Assembly (NCBI RefSeq): GCF_003985125.1 | Contig: NZ_ML133567.1 | Coordinates: 372,001-436,000 of the forward strand | Direction of reading: 5' to 3' | Source: Rhizobium phaseoli | Lineage (GTDB): Bacteria > Pseudomonadota > Alphaproteobacteria > Rhizobiales > Rhizobiaceae | Length of the DNA stretch: 64,000 bases | Shown here: one piece after another, positions 1 through 8,632 of the stretch | Numbering within the stretch: the first letter of the stretch is position 1 | Layout of the letters: every line of letters starts with the position of its first letter | The notes under the pieces: model-generated | What the model was told of the DNA's origin: nothing | Seen by the model: the letters and a program-made list of their open reading frames with translations, nothing else | Database searches by the model: none | Program-made: the position numbers and the translations under genes

Positions 1-220
1 CGGCCAGGATCGCATCTCTGTTCTTGTATCTCTCCTCGATCTGTTCCGCCTGCGCATGCGCACGCACGACGCCGGCAACCGAATTCCGGTCCGCGATTCC
101 CAGACCGCCGAGCCGGAGATGAGCGGCCTGCAAGACCATCTCTTCCGGGCTGGAGGCGCCTTCGAGGAAGGAGAAATTCGTCCTCGCGCCGATCTCGAAA
201 AATGCGCGCTCGCCCTTCAT
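1..220 (-). CDS. dnaE2: Error-prone DNA polymerase DnaE2, N-terminal 73 residues (cut by window edge)
   Basis: This is the start of the C-family translesion polymerase that works with ImuA and ImuB in SOS mutagenesis. Only the beginning of the PHP domain is present. It reads [20 protein letters not shown] followed by a stretch ending in [18 protein letters not shown], typical of DnaE-type PHP domains. The ATG at 220-218 overlaps the imuB stop codon in an ATGA arrangement, so translation is probably coupled to imuB. The rest lies left of base 1. It is the third gene of the imuA-imuB-dnaE2 operon. The identification rests on both sequence and position. Confidence 0.93.
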   Translation of the reverse strand, partial: MKGERAFFEIGARTNFSFLEGASSPEEMVLQAAHLRLGGLGIADRNSVAGVVRAHAQAEQIEERYKNRDAILA

Positions 221-1830
221 GCAAACACCCCGTGCATGAACCAGCGGGGATCGAGTTCCCGGCCATAGAAACCTCGACGATAGATCCAGAAGCGATGGCC
301 GCTCTCGTCCTCGATGCGGAAATAATCGCGCGCCTCCGCGTCACTTCCGTCGATCCACCATTCCATGGCAATCCGCTCCGGACCTTCGCTTTTTGCCACT
401 TGATGCTGCATGCGCCGCCAGCGAAAGATTTGCGGCGGACCATCGGGCACTTCGGCGAGCACAGTCTCGACAGGCTCCGGCGTTGCAAACAGCCGCAACG
501 GGCGCTCTTGGCGGAAAGGAAGAACCCCCTTCGGCTCGGCTTTCCCCCGTCTGGAAAGATTGTCCATCGCCGGAACCGCGATGACGGCGCGTTCCGGCAC
601 ATGGCTCTCCCGAAGTTGGAAACTTTGCAGACAATCCTCACCCAGCCGGGCGGAGACACGGTCGACGAAAGCCGAAAGGGAGATTTCTCCCTGACGATCG
701 CCTTCGAAATCAGCCTGCGCTTCATTGAAGGGATCATGCCGCACCACATTCAGCCGCACGATCTCGAAGCCATAACCGGCATCGAGATCGTCATAGACCG
801 CCTGCAGGCGCTCGGAAAAAAGCCCGGCGATAAATTTCGGTTCGCGAAGCGGCTGCGAAGCGCCGACGGAAATACGGAAGACCCTGCCGTCGACGCGGAA
901 GAGCACCAATTCGAACACTCGCCCGCCGGCGCCGCGTGCCTCCAGCGACGGCTGCAGCGACACAGCGACCTGCCGGGTGACGGCAAGGATCTGTTCTTCC
1001 GTTCCGATCGGCTCGATCAGGCGGCTTTCGGCCGAAAGGCTGGCGACGGGACGACGGGGCGAAACCGCTTCCTCTTCATGTCCCAGCGCCTGGTCGAGAC
1101 GCAGAAGCAATTCCGGCCCGAACCGGCGGGTCAATGGCGCTCGCGGCGCATTGATGACGTCGCCGATATATTTCAGGCCGAGCTTCTTCAGCGCATCGAC
1201 GGTTTGCCCCTGCAGCCGCAAAGCTGCGATCGGCAAGGACATCAGCACTTGCTCCGCCTCCTCATTCTCGATCACGCCGCTTTGTCCGAAGCGCGACACC
1301 GCCCAGGAAAGACCCGGCGACGATGAGATCGCGCCCCGCGCATCGATCCCCATATGAAACAGCCGCGACAGAACATCCTTGAGAAGCGCCTTTTCGCCGC
1401 CGAAGAGATGCGTGCAGCCGGTAATGTCGAGAAACAGGCCGTCCCTGCCGTCGAACGCCACCAAAGGCGTATACCGGTCGCACCAGTCGGAAATGGCTTC
1501 CAGTAGCCGGCGGTCGGCCGCCGGATCCTCTTCCACCACATCGAGCGTCGGATACATGGCGCGCGCTTCGGCGACGCCCTGTTCCTTCTTCAGCCCCAGC
1601 CGCTCGGCCAATTCGTCCAGTGCCGTCAGCCGCATGGCATTGTTGAGCTTGCCCGAACAGACGATGGACGGCGCCTCAGGACGCCCTTTCGAACGCCAGG
1701 AGGGCCCCCATCGCCTGCGGGCGATACGATCGGTTGACAGATGCGGGAAGCTGAGCGCCAGAATGCGCTGACTGTTCGCCTGGAGGACGAAGGAGGTTTG
1801 GTTCGGTGACAGGGAAAAATTCGTGTTCAT
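217..1830 (-). CDS. imuB: ImuB, catalytically inactive Y-family polymerase-like protein
   Basis: A 537-residue mutasome adaptor that links DnaE2 to the sliding clamp. The usual family start [15 protein letters not shown] is at residues 22-36, and the acidic residues of active Y-family polymerases are not seen there. A clamp-binding-like segment QERPLRLF lies at 441-448. The C-terminal block [20 protein letters not shown], just before the end WFMHGVFA, is characteristic of ImuB. The ATG at 1830 is the only credible start before the conserved N-terminus, and it makes imuB overlap the imuA frame by 155 bases. The 3' end overlaps the dnaE2 start by 4 bases. SOS induction is inferred from the LexA box in front of imuA. 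Confidence 0.93.
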   Translation of the reverse strand: MNTNFSLSPNQTSFVLQANSQRILALSFPHLSTDRIARRRWGPSWRSKGRPEAPSIVCSGKLNNAMRLTALDELAERLGLKKEQGVAEARAMYPTLDVVEEDPAADRRLLEAISDWCDRYTPLVAFDGRDGLFLDITGCTHLFGGEKALLKDVLSRLFHMGIDARGAISSSPGLSWAVSRFGQSGVIENEEAEQVLMSLPIAALRLQGQTVDALKKLGLKYIGDVINAPRAPLTRRFGPELLLRLDQALGHEEEAVSPRRPVASLSAESRLIEPIGTEEQILAVTRQVAVSLQPSLEARGAGGRVFELVLFRVDGRVFRISVGASQPLREPKFIAGLFSERLQAVYDDLDAGYGFEIVRLNVVRHDPFNEAQADFEGDRQGEISLSAFVDRVSARLGEDCLQSFQLRESHVPERAVIAVPAMDNLSRRGKAEPKGVLPFRQERPLRLFATPEPVETVLAEVPDGPPQIFRWRRMQHQVAKSEGPERIAMEWWIDGSDAEARDYFRIEDESGHRFWIYRRGFYGRELDPRWFMHGVFA

Positions 1831-2620
1831 GGGGGTTCCACTCCAGGAGAAAGGAGAGCGGGGCCGGATTGCGGCTCTTCTCCAGTGTGAGACGGAAAAT
1901 CGGATTGCCGATACTGCCGGCAAGCTTCGATCCATCCGGCAACGGCCGCAGACCTGACGGTCCCGGTTCGACATGCAGGCGCAAGGCCGCACTGCTGGCC
2001 TCCTCCATTCCTGCCTGCCGCAGAAGAAAGAGCGGACGGCGGGCAGCATGTGCCCTGAGACTGAGCCTGCGGCTTTCGGTCAGGCCGAAATGCGCAGGGT
2101 TGCCTCGCACTTCGAGGATGACGGCCGAGAAAGCAGCGCTTTCCACCGCCGCCTCCGCGAGCCAGAGCGCTTCGTCCAGCTTGCGCGGCGCGGCATGAAG
2201 AAATCGTTCCGGGCTCAACCCGAAATCCCGAAGTCCGGGAGCATAGGGACGGCCGGCCTCCAGCGTGCCGACTGCATCGCCGATCCAGAGCAACGGCATA
2301 AGCCTGCCGGCAGCTGATTCCTGTTTCTGCAGCCGCGCGGCAACAGCCATCGCCAGCCCGCTTGTCGCGCCGGCATCGCGAGACAGCGCGGAGCGGAATT
2401 CGGTAATCCCATCGAGGGGCAAGCCGCCTTCCAGCGCCCGATCGACAAACTCCACCCCAAACGGCAAGAGGGGCAGAACGCGTTCCTGGCGGGTCTTGCG
2501 CCCTTGCGCCAAGGCTTCCTGCTCCGCCGCTGCAAGTGCCGGCGCGGGCTTTCCCTCCAGTCTGGCGATGGTTTCGCGGAGCGCAAAAAGCCGCTCGCGC
2601 GCCAGGGCGTTCTGCGCCAT
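1676..2620 (-). CDS. imuA: ImuA, RecA-like SOS mutagenesis protein
   Basis: First gene of the imuA-imuB-dnaE2 damage-inducible mutagenesis cassette; 314 residues from the ATG at 2620. It begins MAQNALARERLFALRETIAR and contains the segment LPLDGITEFRSALSRDAGAT, typical of ImuA (a SulA/RecA-like fold). Family members are usually around 250-270 residues. The last about 51 codons here run inside imuB in another frame and may be a non-conserved tail. A longer frame extends upstream to 2692, but the ATG at 2620 fits the family N-terminus and sits 22 bases below a perfect LexA box. Confidence 0.88.
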   Translation of the reverse strand: MAQNALARERLFALRETIARLEGKPAPALAAAEQEALAQGRKTRQERVLPLLPFGVEFVDRALEGGLPLDGITEFRSALSRDAGATSGLAMAVAARLQKQESAAGRLMPLLWIGDAVGTLEAGRPYAPGLRDFGLSPERFLHAAPRKLDEALWLAEAAVESAAFSAVILEVRGNPAHFGLTESRRLSLRAHAARRPLFLLRQAGMEEASSAALRLHVEPGPSGLRPLPDGSKLAGSIGNPIFRLTLEKSRNPAPLSFLLEWNPHEHEFFPVTEPNLLRPPGEQSAHSGAQLPASVNRSYRPQAMGALLAFERAS

Positions 2621-2642
2621 GGCGTTTACTCCGATCCGTCTT

Positions 2643-2657
2643 GTTCCTGTTATGTTC
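2643..2657. promoter_or_regulatory. LexA (SOS) box
   Basis: The sequence GTTC-CTGTTAT-GTTC is an exact match to the alphaproteobacterial LexA operator GTTC-N7-GTTC, a direct rather than inverted repeat. It lies 22 bases upstream of the imuA ATG, where bound LexA would block transcription of imuA-imuB-dnaE2. Confidence 0.88.
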
Positions 2658-2783
2658 TTATGGATTCCAGAGAGCGGAAGAAGAGTCAACAACCATTTTC
2701 TATGAATTTATTCCTGCCTTTGATTCCGCACTCGAAAATCGGCGATAAAGGTTCTATATGGGCCCGCAAAGGAAGGAATATTC

Positions 2784-3221
2784 ATGGCCCGCATAGACCA
2801 GAGCGATGATTGGCGGGACCGCCATGCGCCGACGATCAGCACTTTCGAGTCGCTGGCCATGGAGGCCTACAGCCATCTTCCGGATGAATTCCGCCAGCTG
2901 ACGACCAACCTCACGATCGAGATCGAGGATTTCCCCGATGACGACGTTTTCGAGGACATGGCGCTGGAAACCCCTTTCGACCTGCTCGGCCTTTTTGAGG
3001 GCAGGGGCATTTCCGAACGCTTCACGCTGGAAACCGGCGAGATGCCGAACCGCATCCGCCTCTACCGGCGACCTATCCTCGACTACTGGGCCGAGAACGA
3101 CGAGACGCTCGGCGATATTATCACCCATGTCCTGATCCACGAGATCGGCCACCATTTCGGGCTGAGCGACGAGGACATGGAGCGGATCGAGGCCAGCGCT
3201 GAGGAAGCCACCGAGCGCTAA
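2784..3221 (+). CDS. Small zincin-type metallopeptidase family protein
   Basis: A 145-residue soluble protein with the zinc-protease motif HEIGHHFGLSD at residues 119-129 (ligands H119 and H123, catalytic E120, probable third ligand D129). This motif in a short single-domain protein is the hallmark of the minimal metallopeptidase family widespread in Actinobacteria and Alphaproteobacteria. The N-terminal half is acidic and has no signal peptide, so it is probably cytoplasmic. Its substrate is unknown. The start is backed by AAGGA about 8 bases upstream. It is transcribed divergently from imuA with only about 160 bases between the starts. Confidence 0.85.
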   Translation: MARIDQSDDWRDRHAPTISTFESLAMEAYSHLPDEFRQLTTNLTIEIEDFPDDDVFEDMALETPFDLLGLFEGRGISERFTLETGEMPNRIRLYRRPILDYWAENDETLGDIITHVLIHEIGHHFGLSDEDMERIEASAEEATER

Positions 3222-3338
3222 TGCATGTCGCCCGCACGTGTGCAGCGGTCGGGGATAATGACATGCATAAAACAAAGAGCTGAAGCACCGCGCCTCGGCA
3301 GGGCTAAGGACGCTCCATCACTTTCAAGGAAGTAGGAC

Positions 3339-3545
3339 TCACTGCTCGGAGAGTTTCATCTCCGGATCGTAATCCTTGCCTTCGACGGTCTTGACGACGG
3401 CCTGGCCGCACTGCATCGCGCCGGTTGCGGCATTGAAAGCATAGGTCGGCGAACCCTCCAGCAACCAGCCCTTGTTGAGGGCGGCAGTGACCTTGTGGCA
3501 GAACGAGGCGTCGTCGGGACCGGTCAGGAAGCGGTAGAGTTTCAT
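3339..3545 (-). CDS. DUF1737 domain protein
   Basis: A 68-residue protein starting MKLYRFLTGPDDASFCHKVT and containing LNKGWLLEGSPTYAFN, the pattern of the DUF1737 family (about 60-70 residues, function unknown). Its ATG shares one base with the stop of the upstream CoA-ester lyase gene (TGATG), so the two are translationally coupled. No membrane segment is visible. Confidence 0.8.
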   Translation of the reverse strand: MKLYRFLTGPDDASFCHKVTAALNKGWLLEGSPTYAFNAATGAMQCGQAVVKTVEGKDYDPEMKLSEQ

Positions 3546-4450
3546 CAGGCGGGCTTTCTTGCAGACATCAGGCGAGCTTTATGAACCAGAGCTTCGGCTT
3601 GGACAAGATGCAGCCGTTCGATCATTCGCCCGTTCACATTGATGACATTGAGGCCTCTGGCGTCAGGATCGGCAAAGGCCGATATGATTGCCTCGGCTTC
3701 CGCAATCTCTTCCAGGCTTGGCCCGAAATGCCGGTTGGCCACTTCGATCTGCGCGGGATGGATCAGCATCTTGCCGGCAAAACCCATGGCGCGGCCCTGT
3801 TCGCATTCGGCGTCGAAACCTTCGCCATCTCGGAAATCATTGAAGACGCTGTCGAGCGCATCGAGCCCATAGGCCTTGACCGCCAGAATGACCTGCATCA
3901 GCCAGGGCACGAGATAGGTCCGCCCCGGCTGGGGAAGCACGCCCGTTTCCTTGCGCAGGTCATTGAGCCCGACGACGAGACAATCGAGCCTTGAACCCGC
4001 CGTGCGGCCGGATCCGGCGATCGACCCGACATTCAGCACGCCGCGCGGTGTCTCGATCATCGCCCAGATGCGCAGCTCCTCCGGCGCATCCGCATCGGCA
4101 AGCAGATCGCTGACGTCAGTGACATCTTGAGGCTCGTCCACCTTCGGCAGCAGCACGGCGTCGGGCAAAAGCGCCTTGACCAGATCGAGATCCGCCGCTC
4201 CGAATTCGGATGACAAAGAATTGATGCGGATAATCCTTTCCTTGCCTTCAAGCGGCGGCCCGGCAAAAAAGGCCCGCAGATTTTCCCGCGCCTGCCCCTT
4301 TTTCTCGGGCGCCACGGAATCCTCCAGGTCGAAAATAACCGCATCGCAATCAAGGGAATGGCTTTTTTCAAGCGCCCGCAGGTTGATCGCGGGCACGCTC
4401 AGCACCGAGCGGCGCAGATTGAAGGAACGGAGAGGGGTTGTTCGGCTCAT
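3545..4450 (-). CDS. HpcH/HpaI aldolase / citrate-lyase-beta family CoA ester lyase
   Basis: A 301-residue TIM-barrel enzyme of the CitE/malyl-CoA lyase superfamily. The N-terminal RSVLSVPAINLRALEKSHSL and the metal-binding acidic stretch AVIFDLEDSVAPEKK are clear, and the later VLLPKVDEPQDV, AMIETPRGVLN and GKMLIHPAQIEVAN blocks are the family's substrate and CoA-site signatures. Members cleave or hydrolyse malyl-CoA, citramalyl-CoA or similar esters, and the exact substrate cannot be read here. The ATG at 4450 is preferred to the in-frame TTG at 4453. It is coupled to the downstream DUF1737 gene. Confidence 0.85.
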   Translation of the reverse strand: MSRTTPLRSFNLRRSVLSVPAINLRALEKSHSLDCDAVIFDLEDSVAPEKKGQARENLRAFFAGPPLEGKERIIRINSLSSEFGAADLDLVKALLPDAVLLPKVDEPQDVTDVSDLLADADAPEELRIWAMIETPRGVLNVGSIAGSGRTAGSRLDCLVVGLNDLRKETGVLPQPGRTYLVPWLMQVILAVKAYGLDALDSVFNDFRDGEGFDAECEQGRAMGFAGKMLIHPAQIEVANRHFGPSLEEIAEAEAIISAFADPDARGLNVINVNGRMIERLHLVQAEALVHKARLMSARKPA

Positions 4451-4563
4451 CAATCATTAGTGCCAAGCTTCGCAAAGCCCGGCAAGACAACAAAAAGCCA
4501 TGCTTGCCTTGCAGAGAGAAAAAAGAAGGACCACATTCCTTTCTGTAGAAAGGTATCAAACCC

Positions 4564-4797
4564 ATGCAGAACATTCGCTCCATCTTCTTCATGCTTGCCG
4601 GCGCCACTGTTTTTGTCGCCATGCTGCTTTTCACCTTTTCGGTGACGCTCGCTGTCGGCGGCATCCTGACCGTGCTCATGGTCGGCCGCGCCCTTTCGAT
4701 GAAGATGAAGCCCGCTCCGGTCCGTGCCAAGGCAAACAACGGCCAACGCGAGATGCGCATCTGGAACGACGGTCGCGGCACGATCATCGATCTCTAA
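4564..4797 (+). CDS. Small predicted membrane protein
   Basis: A 77-residue protein with one long hydrophobic stretch (about residues 8-42, possibly a helical hairpin) followed by a basic, polar tail with KMKPAPVRAKANN and a conserved-looking end RIWNDGRGTIIDL. I do not recognise a named family. It stands alone between two convergent or unrelated genes. Codon use matches its neighbours, which supports a real gene. Confidence 0.6.
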   Translation: MQNIRSIFFMLAGATVFVAMLLFTFSVTLAVGGILTVLMVGRALSMKMKPAPVRAKANNGQREMRIWNDGRGTIIDL

Positions 4798-4905
4798 GCA
4801 GCTTCACTCAAAAAAACCGACCGACATTGTCGCATCATGCGTCCATGATACGTCTTTGAAGCAGCCAGGCATTCAGCCGGCGCTTGAACACGATGGAGGA
4901 TGAGC

Positions 4906-5328
4906 ATGGATACGACGACGGAAACCAATCCGGCCAAGCTGCCGCCGGTCAAGAATGGCTTGCTGCCCTATCTGACGGTCGACGGCGCGGTGAAAGCCGC
5001 GGAATTCTACAAGAAGGCTTTCGGCGCCGAAGAAGCCTATATCGTGCCGGTCGATGAGAGCGGCCGGACAATGCATATTCATCTCTACATCAACGGCAGC
5101 TCCTTGATGCTGTCGGATGCCTATCCCGAATACGGCCATCCTTTCAAAGGCCATGAAGGCTTCGCCATCCAGCTGGTCATCGACGATATCGATTTCTGGT
5201 GGGAGCGCGGGGTGGCGGCCGGCGCCGAAGTCGTCATGCCGATCGAACTGATGTTCTGGGGCGACCGCTACGGCCAGCTTCGCGATCCGTTCGGCGTCCT
5301 CTGGGGGTTGAACGCGCCCAGCAAATAA
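4906..5328 (+). CDS. VOC (glyoxalase/bleomycin-resistance fold) family protein, PhnB-like
   Basis: About 140 residues. The pattern [20 protein letters not shown] followed by [20 protein letters not shown] and ending [18 protein letters not shown] is typical of PhnB/YdcE-like VOC proteins, which are metal-binding beta-alpha-beta-beta-beta folds of varied function. An upstream ATG at 4900 touches the GGAGG at 4895-4899. The second ATG at 4906 has normal spacing and is chosen. The biological substrate is unknown. Confidence 0.82.
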   Translation: MDTTTETNPAKLPPVKNGLLPYLTVDGAVKAAEFYKKAFGAEEAYIVPVDESGRTMHIHLYINGSSLMLSDAYPEYGHPFKGHEGFAIQLVIDDIDFWWERGVAAGAEVVMPIELMFWGDRYGQLRDPFGVLWGLNAPSK

Positions 5329-5461
5329 CGGCCGCATTCAACGGGCGGGCCGCGCGAAACGCCGCGTGGCCGCCACTTTCGAAAGATTCTCCTTCATTTC
5401 GGCGAAAAACTGGACTAGATGCAAATTCAGGAAACTACGTTTGCTGAAATGGAGCATGGTC

Positions 5462-6070
5462 ATGGATAAATTCGTGAAGCTGACGGGCGTTGCGGCGCCC
5501 TTGCCGGTCGTCAACATCGACACCGACATGATCATTCCGAAGGACTATCTGAAGACCATCAAGCGCACCGGCCTCGGCAAGGGCCTTTTCGCCGAAGCCC
5601 GCTACAACGAAGACGGCTCCGAAAATCCCGATTTCGTGCTGAACAAGCCGGCCTATCGCGATGCCAAGATCTTGGTCGCCGGCGACAATTTCGGCTGCGG
5701 TTCCTCGCGCGAACACGCTCCCTGGGCGCTGCTCGATTTCGGCATCCGTTGCGTGATCTCCACGAGCTTCGCCGACATTTTCTACAACAACTGCTTCAAG
5801 AACGGCATCCTGCCGATCAAGGTCAGCCAGGAAGATCTCGATAAGCTGATGGACGACGCTTCGCGCGGCTCCAACGCCATCCTGACCGTCGATCTTGAGA
5901 ACCTCGAAATCACCGGTCCGGACGGTGGCTCGATCAAATTCGATCTCGACGCGTTCAAACGCCACTGCCTGCTGAACGGCCTCGACGATATCGGCCTGAC
6001 CATGGAAAAGGGCAAAGCGATCGACGAATTCGAAAAGAAGAACGCCGCTTCGCACCCCTGGGCCGCTTAA
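5462..6070 (+). CDS. leuD: 3-isopropylmalate dehydratase small subunit
   Basis: A 202-residue LeuD that joins LeuC (not in the window) to isomerise 2- to 3-isopropylmalate in leucine synthesis. The family start [20 protein letters not shown], the [13 protein letters not shown] segment and [20 protein letters not shown] are all present. A longer frame begins at 5366, but only the start at 5462 matches the family N-terminus. A strong hairpin terminator follows at 6096. Confidence 0.95.
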   Translation: MDKFVKLTGVAAPLPVVNIDTDMIIPKDYLKTIKRTGLGKGLFAEARYNEDGSENPDFVLNKPAYRDAKILVAGDNFGCGSSREHAPWALLDFGIRCVISTSFADIFYNNCFKNGILPIKVSQEDLDKLMDDASRGSNAILTVDLENLEITGPDGGSIKFDLDAFKRHCLLNGLDDIGLTMEKGKAIDEFEKKNAASHPWAA

Positions 6071-6095
6071 AAACCCAACGGATGACGATCGATCG

Positions 6096-6124
6096 AGCCG
6101 GGCTTTCGCCCGGCTTTTTCTTTG
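6096..6124 (+). terminator. Intrinsic terminator after leuD
   Basis: AGCCGGGC, a TTTC loop and GCCCGGCT form a perfect 8-bp stem, followed directly by TTTTTC. It lies 26 bases after the leuD stop. Confidence 0.85.
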
Positions 6125-6130
6125 CTCGAA

Positions 6131-6232
6131 AGCATGCCGCGCAAAAGTCCCCAGCGGTTTTGCGGCAACGACATGCTGCAACACAGAACCTAAAGCGCCA
6201 GGACCGAATCTGAGAAAACGCGACGCGCTTTA
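6131..6232. repeat. Rhizobium-type intergenic palindromic element (copy 1)
   Basis: An imperfect inverted repeat begins AGCATG at 6131 and ends CATGCT at 6177, with a core AAAAGT...AGCGGTTTT. A second palindrome TAAAGCGC (6191-6198) pairs with GCGCTTTA (6225-6232). The first unit has the same plan as the element at 14098-14145 (AGCATG arm, AAAAGT, AGCGGTTTT, CATGCT arm). This points to a dispersed family of the RIME type known from Rhizobium. Confidence 0.65.
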
Positions 6233-6236
6233 GAGA

Positions 6237-7169
6237 TCAGAGAAATTTCTCTTTCCAGAGCCTCAACTTTTCCAGCGACACGCCGATGCCGCCGCAGACT
6301 TCGATCAGCGGATTGTCGAAGCGGGCCAGCAGCCCGGCATGCACATCGGCAACGGCAAGGGCAGCACCGCAGGCCGGCTCGACCAGGATGCGCTGTGCAT
6401 CGGCAAATTTCAGACAGGCGGCAACGGCGTCGGCGTCGCTGACGAGAACGCTTTCGATCGGATGCCGTTTCGGCAGGTCGAAGACATGCGGGGCCACCTG
6501 CCGCGCGCCGAGCGATGTGGCGATCGAGGTGATTGCGGGCAGGGCGATGCGCTCATTTGCCTTGAGGCTCTCATGCAGCGAAGCTGCCCCTTCGGTTTCG
6601 ACGGCAATCACAGGCACGTCGGGCAGCCCGTTTCGCTTCAGCCCCTCGACAATGCCGGCAAGCAGCCCGCCGCCGCCGACGCTGGTGACGACACAGTCAA
6701 ATTTCGCACCCTTCGCCACCACTTCGTCGATCAGCGTCGCATGGCCATCCCACAGAAGCGGATGGTCGAAAGGATGCACATAACTTGCCTTGCGGCTGCC
6801 GGCGAGTTCGACCGCGTGGGCATTGGCTTCGTCGAAAACGGCTCCGTGCACGAGGACATTGGCGCCGGTTGCGGCAATCGTCTGCCGGACATCGGCCGCC
6901 GTCGTCTCCGGAACGACGATCGTGACCGGCACGCCGAGCGCCCGGCCGGCATAGGCCGCGGCAATACCGGCATTGCCGCCGGAAGCACAGAAGATCTCGC
7001 GCGCGCCATTGTCCACCTCGTGCCGGCAAAGCCGGCCGACGCCGCGCAGCTTGAAGCTGCCGGAGGGCTGCAGTGCATCGAGCTTCAGCCAGAGCGGCTT
7101 GCCGCTGGCGCTGTAATCAGGCGCTGTTCGAGCCAGAGGCGTGTCGAGATGAAGAGGCGCTGAAGGCAT
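6237..7169 (-). CDS. PLP-dependent threonine/serine dehydratase family protein
   Basis: A 310-residue fold-type II PLP enzyme. The Schiff-base lysine sits in LQPSGSFKLRG, and the SGGNAGIAAAYAGRALG loop and the glycine-rich phosphate-binding SVGGGGLLAG are clear. The lack of a C-terminal regulatory domain makes it resemble the short serine dehydratases rather than biosynthetic IlvA. It probably deaminates L-serine or L-threonine to a 2-oxoacid. The ATG at 7169 is preceded by GGAA and begins at the conserved region. A longer frame to 7292 is not needed. It is oriented against leuD and leuB, which flank it. Confidence 0.85.
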   Translation of the reverse strand: MPSAPLHLDTPLARTAPDYSASGKPLWLKLDALQPSGSFKLRGVGRLCRHEVDNGAREIFCASGGNAGIAAAYAGRALGVPVTIVVPETTAADVRQTIAATGANVLVHGAVFDEANAHAVELAGSRKASYVHPFDHPLLWDGHATLIDEVVAKGAKFDCVVTSVGGGGLLAGIVEGLKRNGLPDVPVIAVETEGAASLHESLKANERIALPAITSIATSLGARQVAPHVFDLPKRHPIESVLVSDADAVAACLKFADAQRILVEPACGAALAVADVHAGLLARFDNPLIEVCGGIGVSLEKLRLWKEKFL

Positions 7170-7337
7170 GGAAACATTCCGGAAATAAATGCTGGAGCCT
7201 ACCGTTCTATTCCAGTTGAAGGGGTCGGAGCAACCGTCGGGGCTGAGAGCGAAGCGTACCGATTCACCCGTTCTCTCGCTTGAAATGCCCATTTCCGGGG
7301 TCTAAGAAGCCGCAGCTTGTTTTTCCAGGAGGGCTCC

Positions 7338-8450
7338 ATGACAGCGCGCAATCTTTTCCTGCTGCCGGGTGACGGCATCGGTCCCGAGGCGATGGGCGAG
7401 GTCCGCAAGATCATCGCCTATATGAACGAGGCGATGAATGCCGGTTTCGTCACCGACGAAGGCCTCGTCGGCGGCTCCGCCTATGATGCCCATGGCGCGG
7501 CGATCTCGGAAGCCGACATGCAGAAGGCACTTGCCGCCGATGCCGTTCTGTTCGGCGCCGTCGGCGGCCCGAAATGGGATAGCGTGCCTTATGAGGTGCG
7601 CCCGGAAGCCGGTCTGCTTCGCCTGCGCAAGGATCTGCAGCTCTTTGCCAACCTGCGCCCCGCCATCTGCTATCCGGCCCTGGCCTCAGCCTCGTCGCTG
7701 AAGCCGGAACTGGTTGAAGGACTCGATATCCTGATCATCCGCGAGTTGACCGGCGGCGTCTATTTCGGCGAGCCGAAGGAAATCATCGATCTCGGCAACG
7801 GCCAGAAGCGCGGCATCGACACGCAGGTCTACGATACCTACGAGATCGAACGCATCGCCGGTGTCGCCTTCGAAATGGCCCGCACGCGCCAGAACCGCGT
7901 CTGCTCCATGGAAAAGCGCAACGTCATGAAGTCGGGCGTGCTCTGGAACCAAGTGGTGACCGAGACGCACAAGGCGAAATATTCCGACGTCCAGCTCGAA
8001 CATATGCTCGCCGATGCCGGCGGCATGCAGCTGGTGCGACAGCCGAAGCAGTTCGACGTGATCGTCACCGACAATCTGTTCGGCGACATGCTCTCCGACG
8101 TCGCCGCCATGCTGACCGGCTCGCTCGGCATGCTGCCGTCGGCCTCGCTCGGCGCGCCGGACGGCAAGACCGGCAAGCGCAAGGCGCTCTACGAGCCGGT
8201 GCATGGCTCGGCCCCCGATATTGCCGGCAAGGGCATCGCCAATCCGATCGCCATGATCGCCTCCTTCGCCATGTGCCTGCGTTACTCCTTCAATCTGGTC
8301 AAGGAAGCCGACGACCTGGAAAAGGCCATCGCCAACGTGCTCGACAAGGGCATCCGCACCGGCGACATCATGGCCGAAGGCGCAAGGCAGGTCGGCACCG
8401 TCGAGATGGGCGATGCGATCCTTGCCGAGTTCAAGACGCTTTCCGCCTGA
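7338..8450 (+). CDS. leuB: 3-isopropylmalate dehydrogenase
   Basis: A 370-residue enzyme that oxidises and decarboxylates 3-isopropylmalate to 2-oxoisocaproate in leucine synthesis. [10 protein letters not shown] opens the protein. The substrate loop [26 protein letters not shown] and [20 protein letters not shown] (metal aspartates) are standard LeuB motifs. The start is fixed by AGGAGGG at 7327-7333. Just after the stop come a parS-like palindrome and then a strong terminator. Confidence 0.96.
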   Translation: MTARNLFLLPGDGIGPEAMGEVRKIIAYMNEAMNAGFVTDEGLVGGSAYDAHGAAISEADMQKALAADAVLFGAVGGPKWDSVPYEVRPEAGLLRLRKDLQLFANLRPAICYPALASASSLKPELVEGLDILIIRELTGGVYFGEPKEIIDLGNGQKRGIDTQVYDTYEIERIAGVAFEMARTRQNRVCSMEKRNVMKSGVLWNQVVTETHKAKYSDVQLEHMLADAGGMQLVRQPKQFDVIVTDNLFGDMLSDVAAMLTGSLGMLPSASLGAPDGKTGKRKALYEPVHGSAPDIAGKGIANPIAMIASFAMCLRYSFNLVKEADDLEKAIANVLDKGIRTGDIMAEGARQVGTVEMGDAILAEFKTLSA

Positions 8451-8452
8451 TA

Positions 8453-8468
8453 TATTTCACGTGAAACA
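8453..8468. other. parS-like site (ParB centromere), 15/16 match, outlying copy
   Basis: TATTTCACGTGAAACA differs from the bacterial parS consensus TGTTTCACGTGAAACA only at position 2. It begins three bases after the leuB stop and ends before the leuB terminator hairpin. It is about 37 kb from parAB and 46 kb from the proposed oriC. Confidence 0.75.
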
Positions 8469-8473
8469 GTACC

Positions 8474-8505
8474 GGCCCTCCGCATTCCATGCGGAGGGCC
8501 TTTTT
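8474..8505 (+). terminator. Intrinsic terminator after leuB
   Basis: GGCCCTCCGC, the loop ATTCCAT and GCGGAGGGCC form a perfect 10-bp GC-rich stem, followed by TTTTT. Confidence 0.93.
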
Positions 8506-8632
8506 ATCTGAGGTCGGCGGCCGCACCGCTTGGTCGAATTCTCCGAACCGGACTATCCTCGGCCACAATCTCGTGTATTTTTGCGCCGGATTTCACGAGC
8601 GCACGACCGAGAACTGGCATCGATTTTCGGCC

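Noticed and set aside
202..1326. Long plus-strand open frame of 374 codons
   Set aside because: It is antisense to imuB, has no recognisable domain, and imuB shows full family conservation on the other strand.
7196..7337. Possible attenuator or riboswitch before leuB
   Set aside because: Only a weak 4-bp AAGC/GCTT stem with a T run is visible, and no leucine-rich leader peptide was found.
8489..8632. N-terminal extension of the PAP2 protein
   Set aside because: It starts within the leuB terminator hairpin, has no family similarity and no ribosome site.
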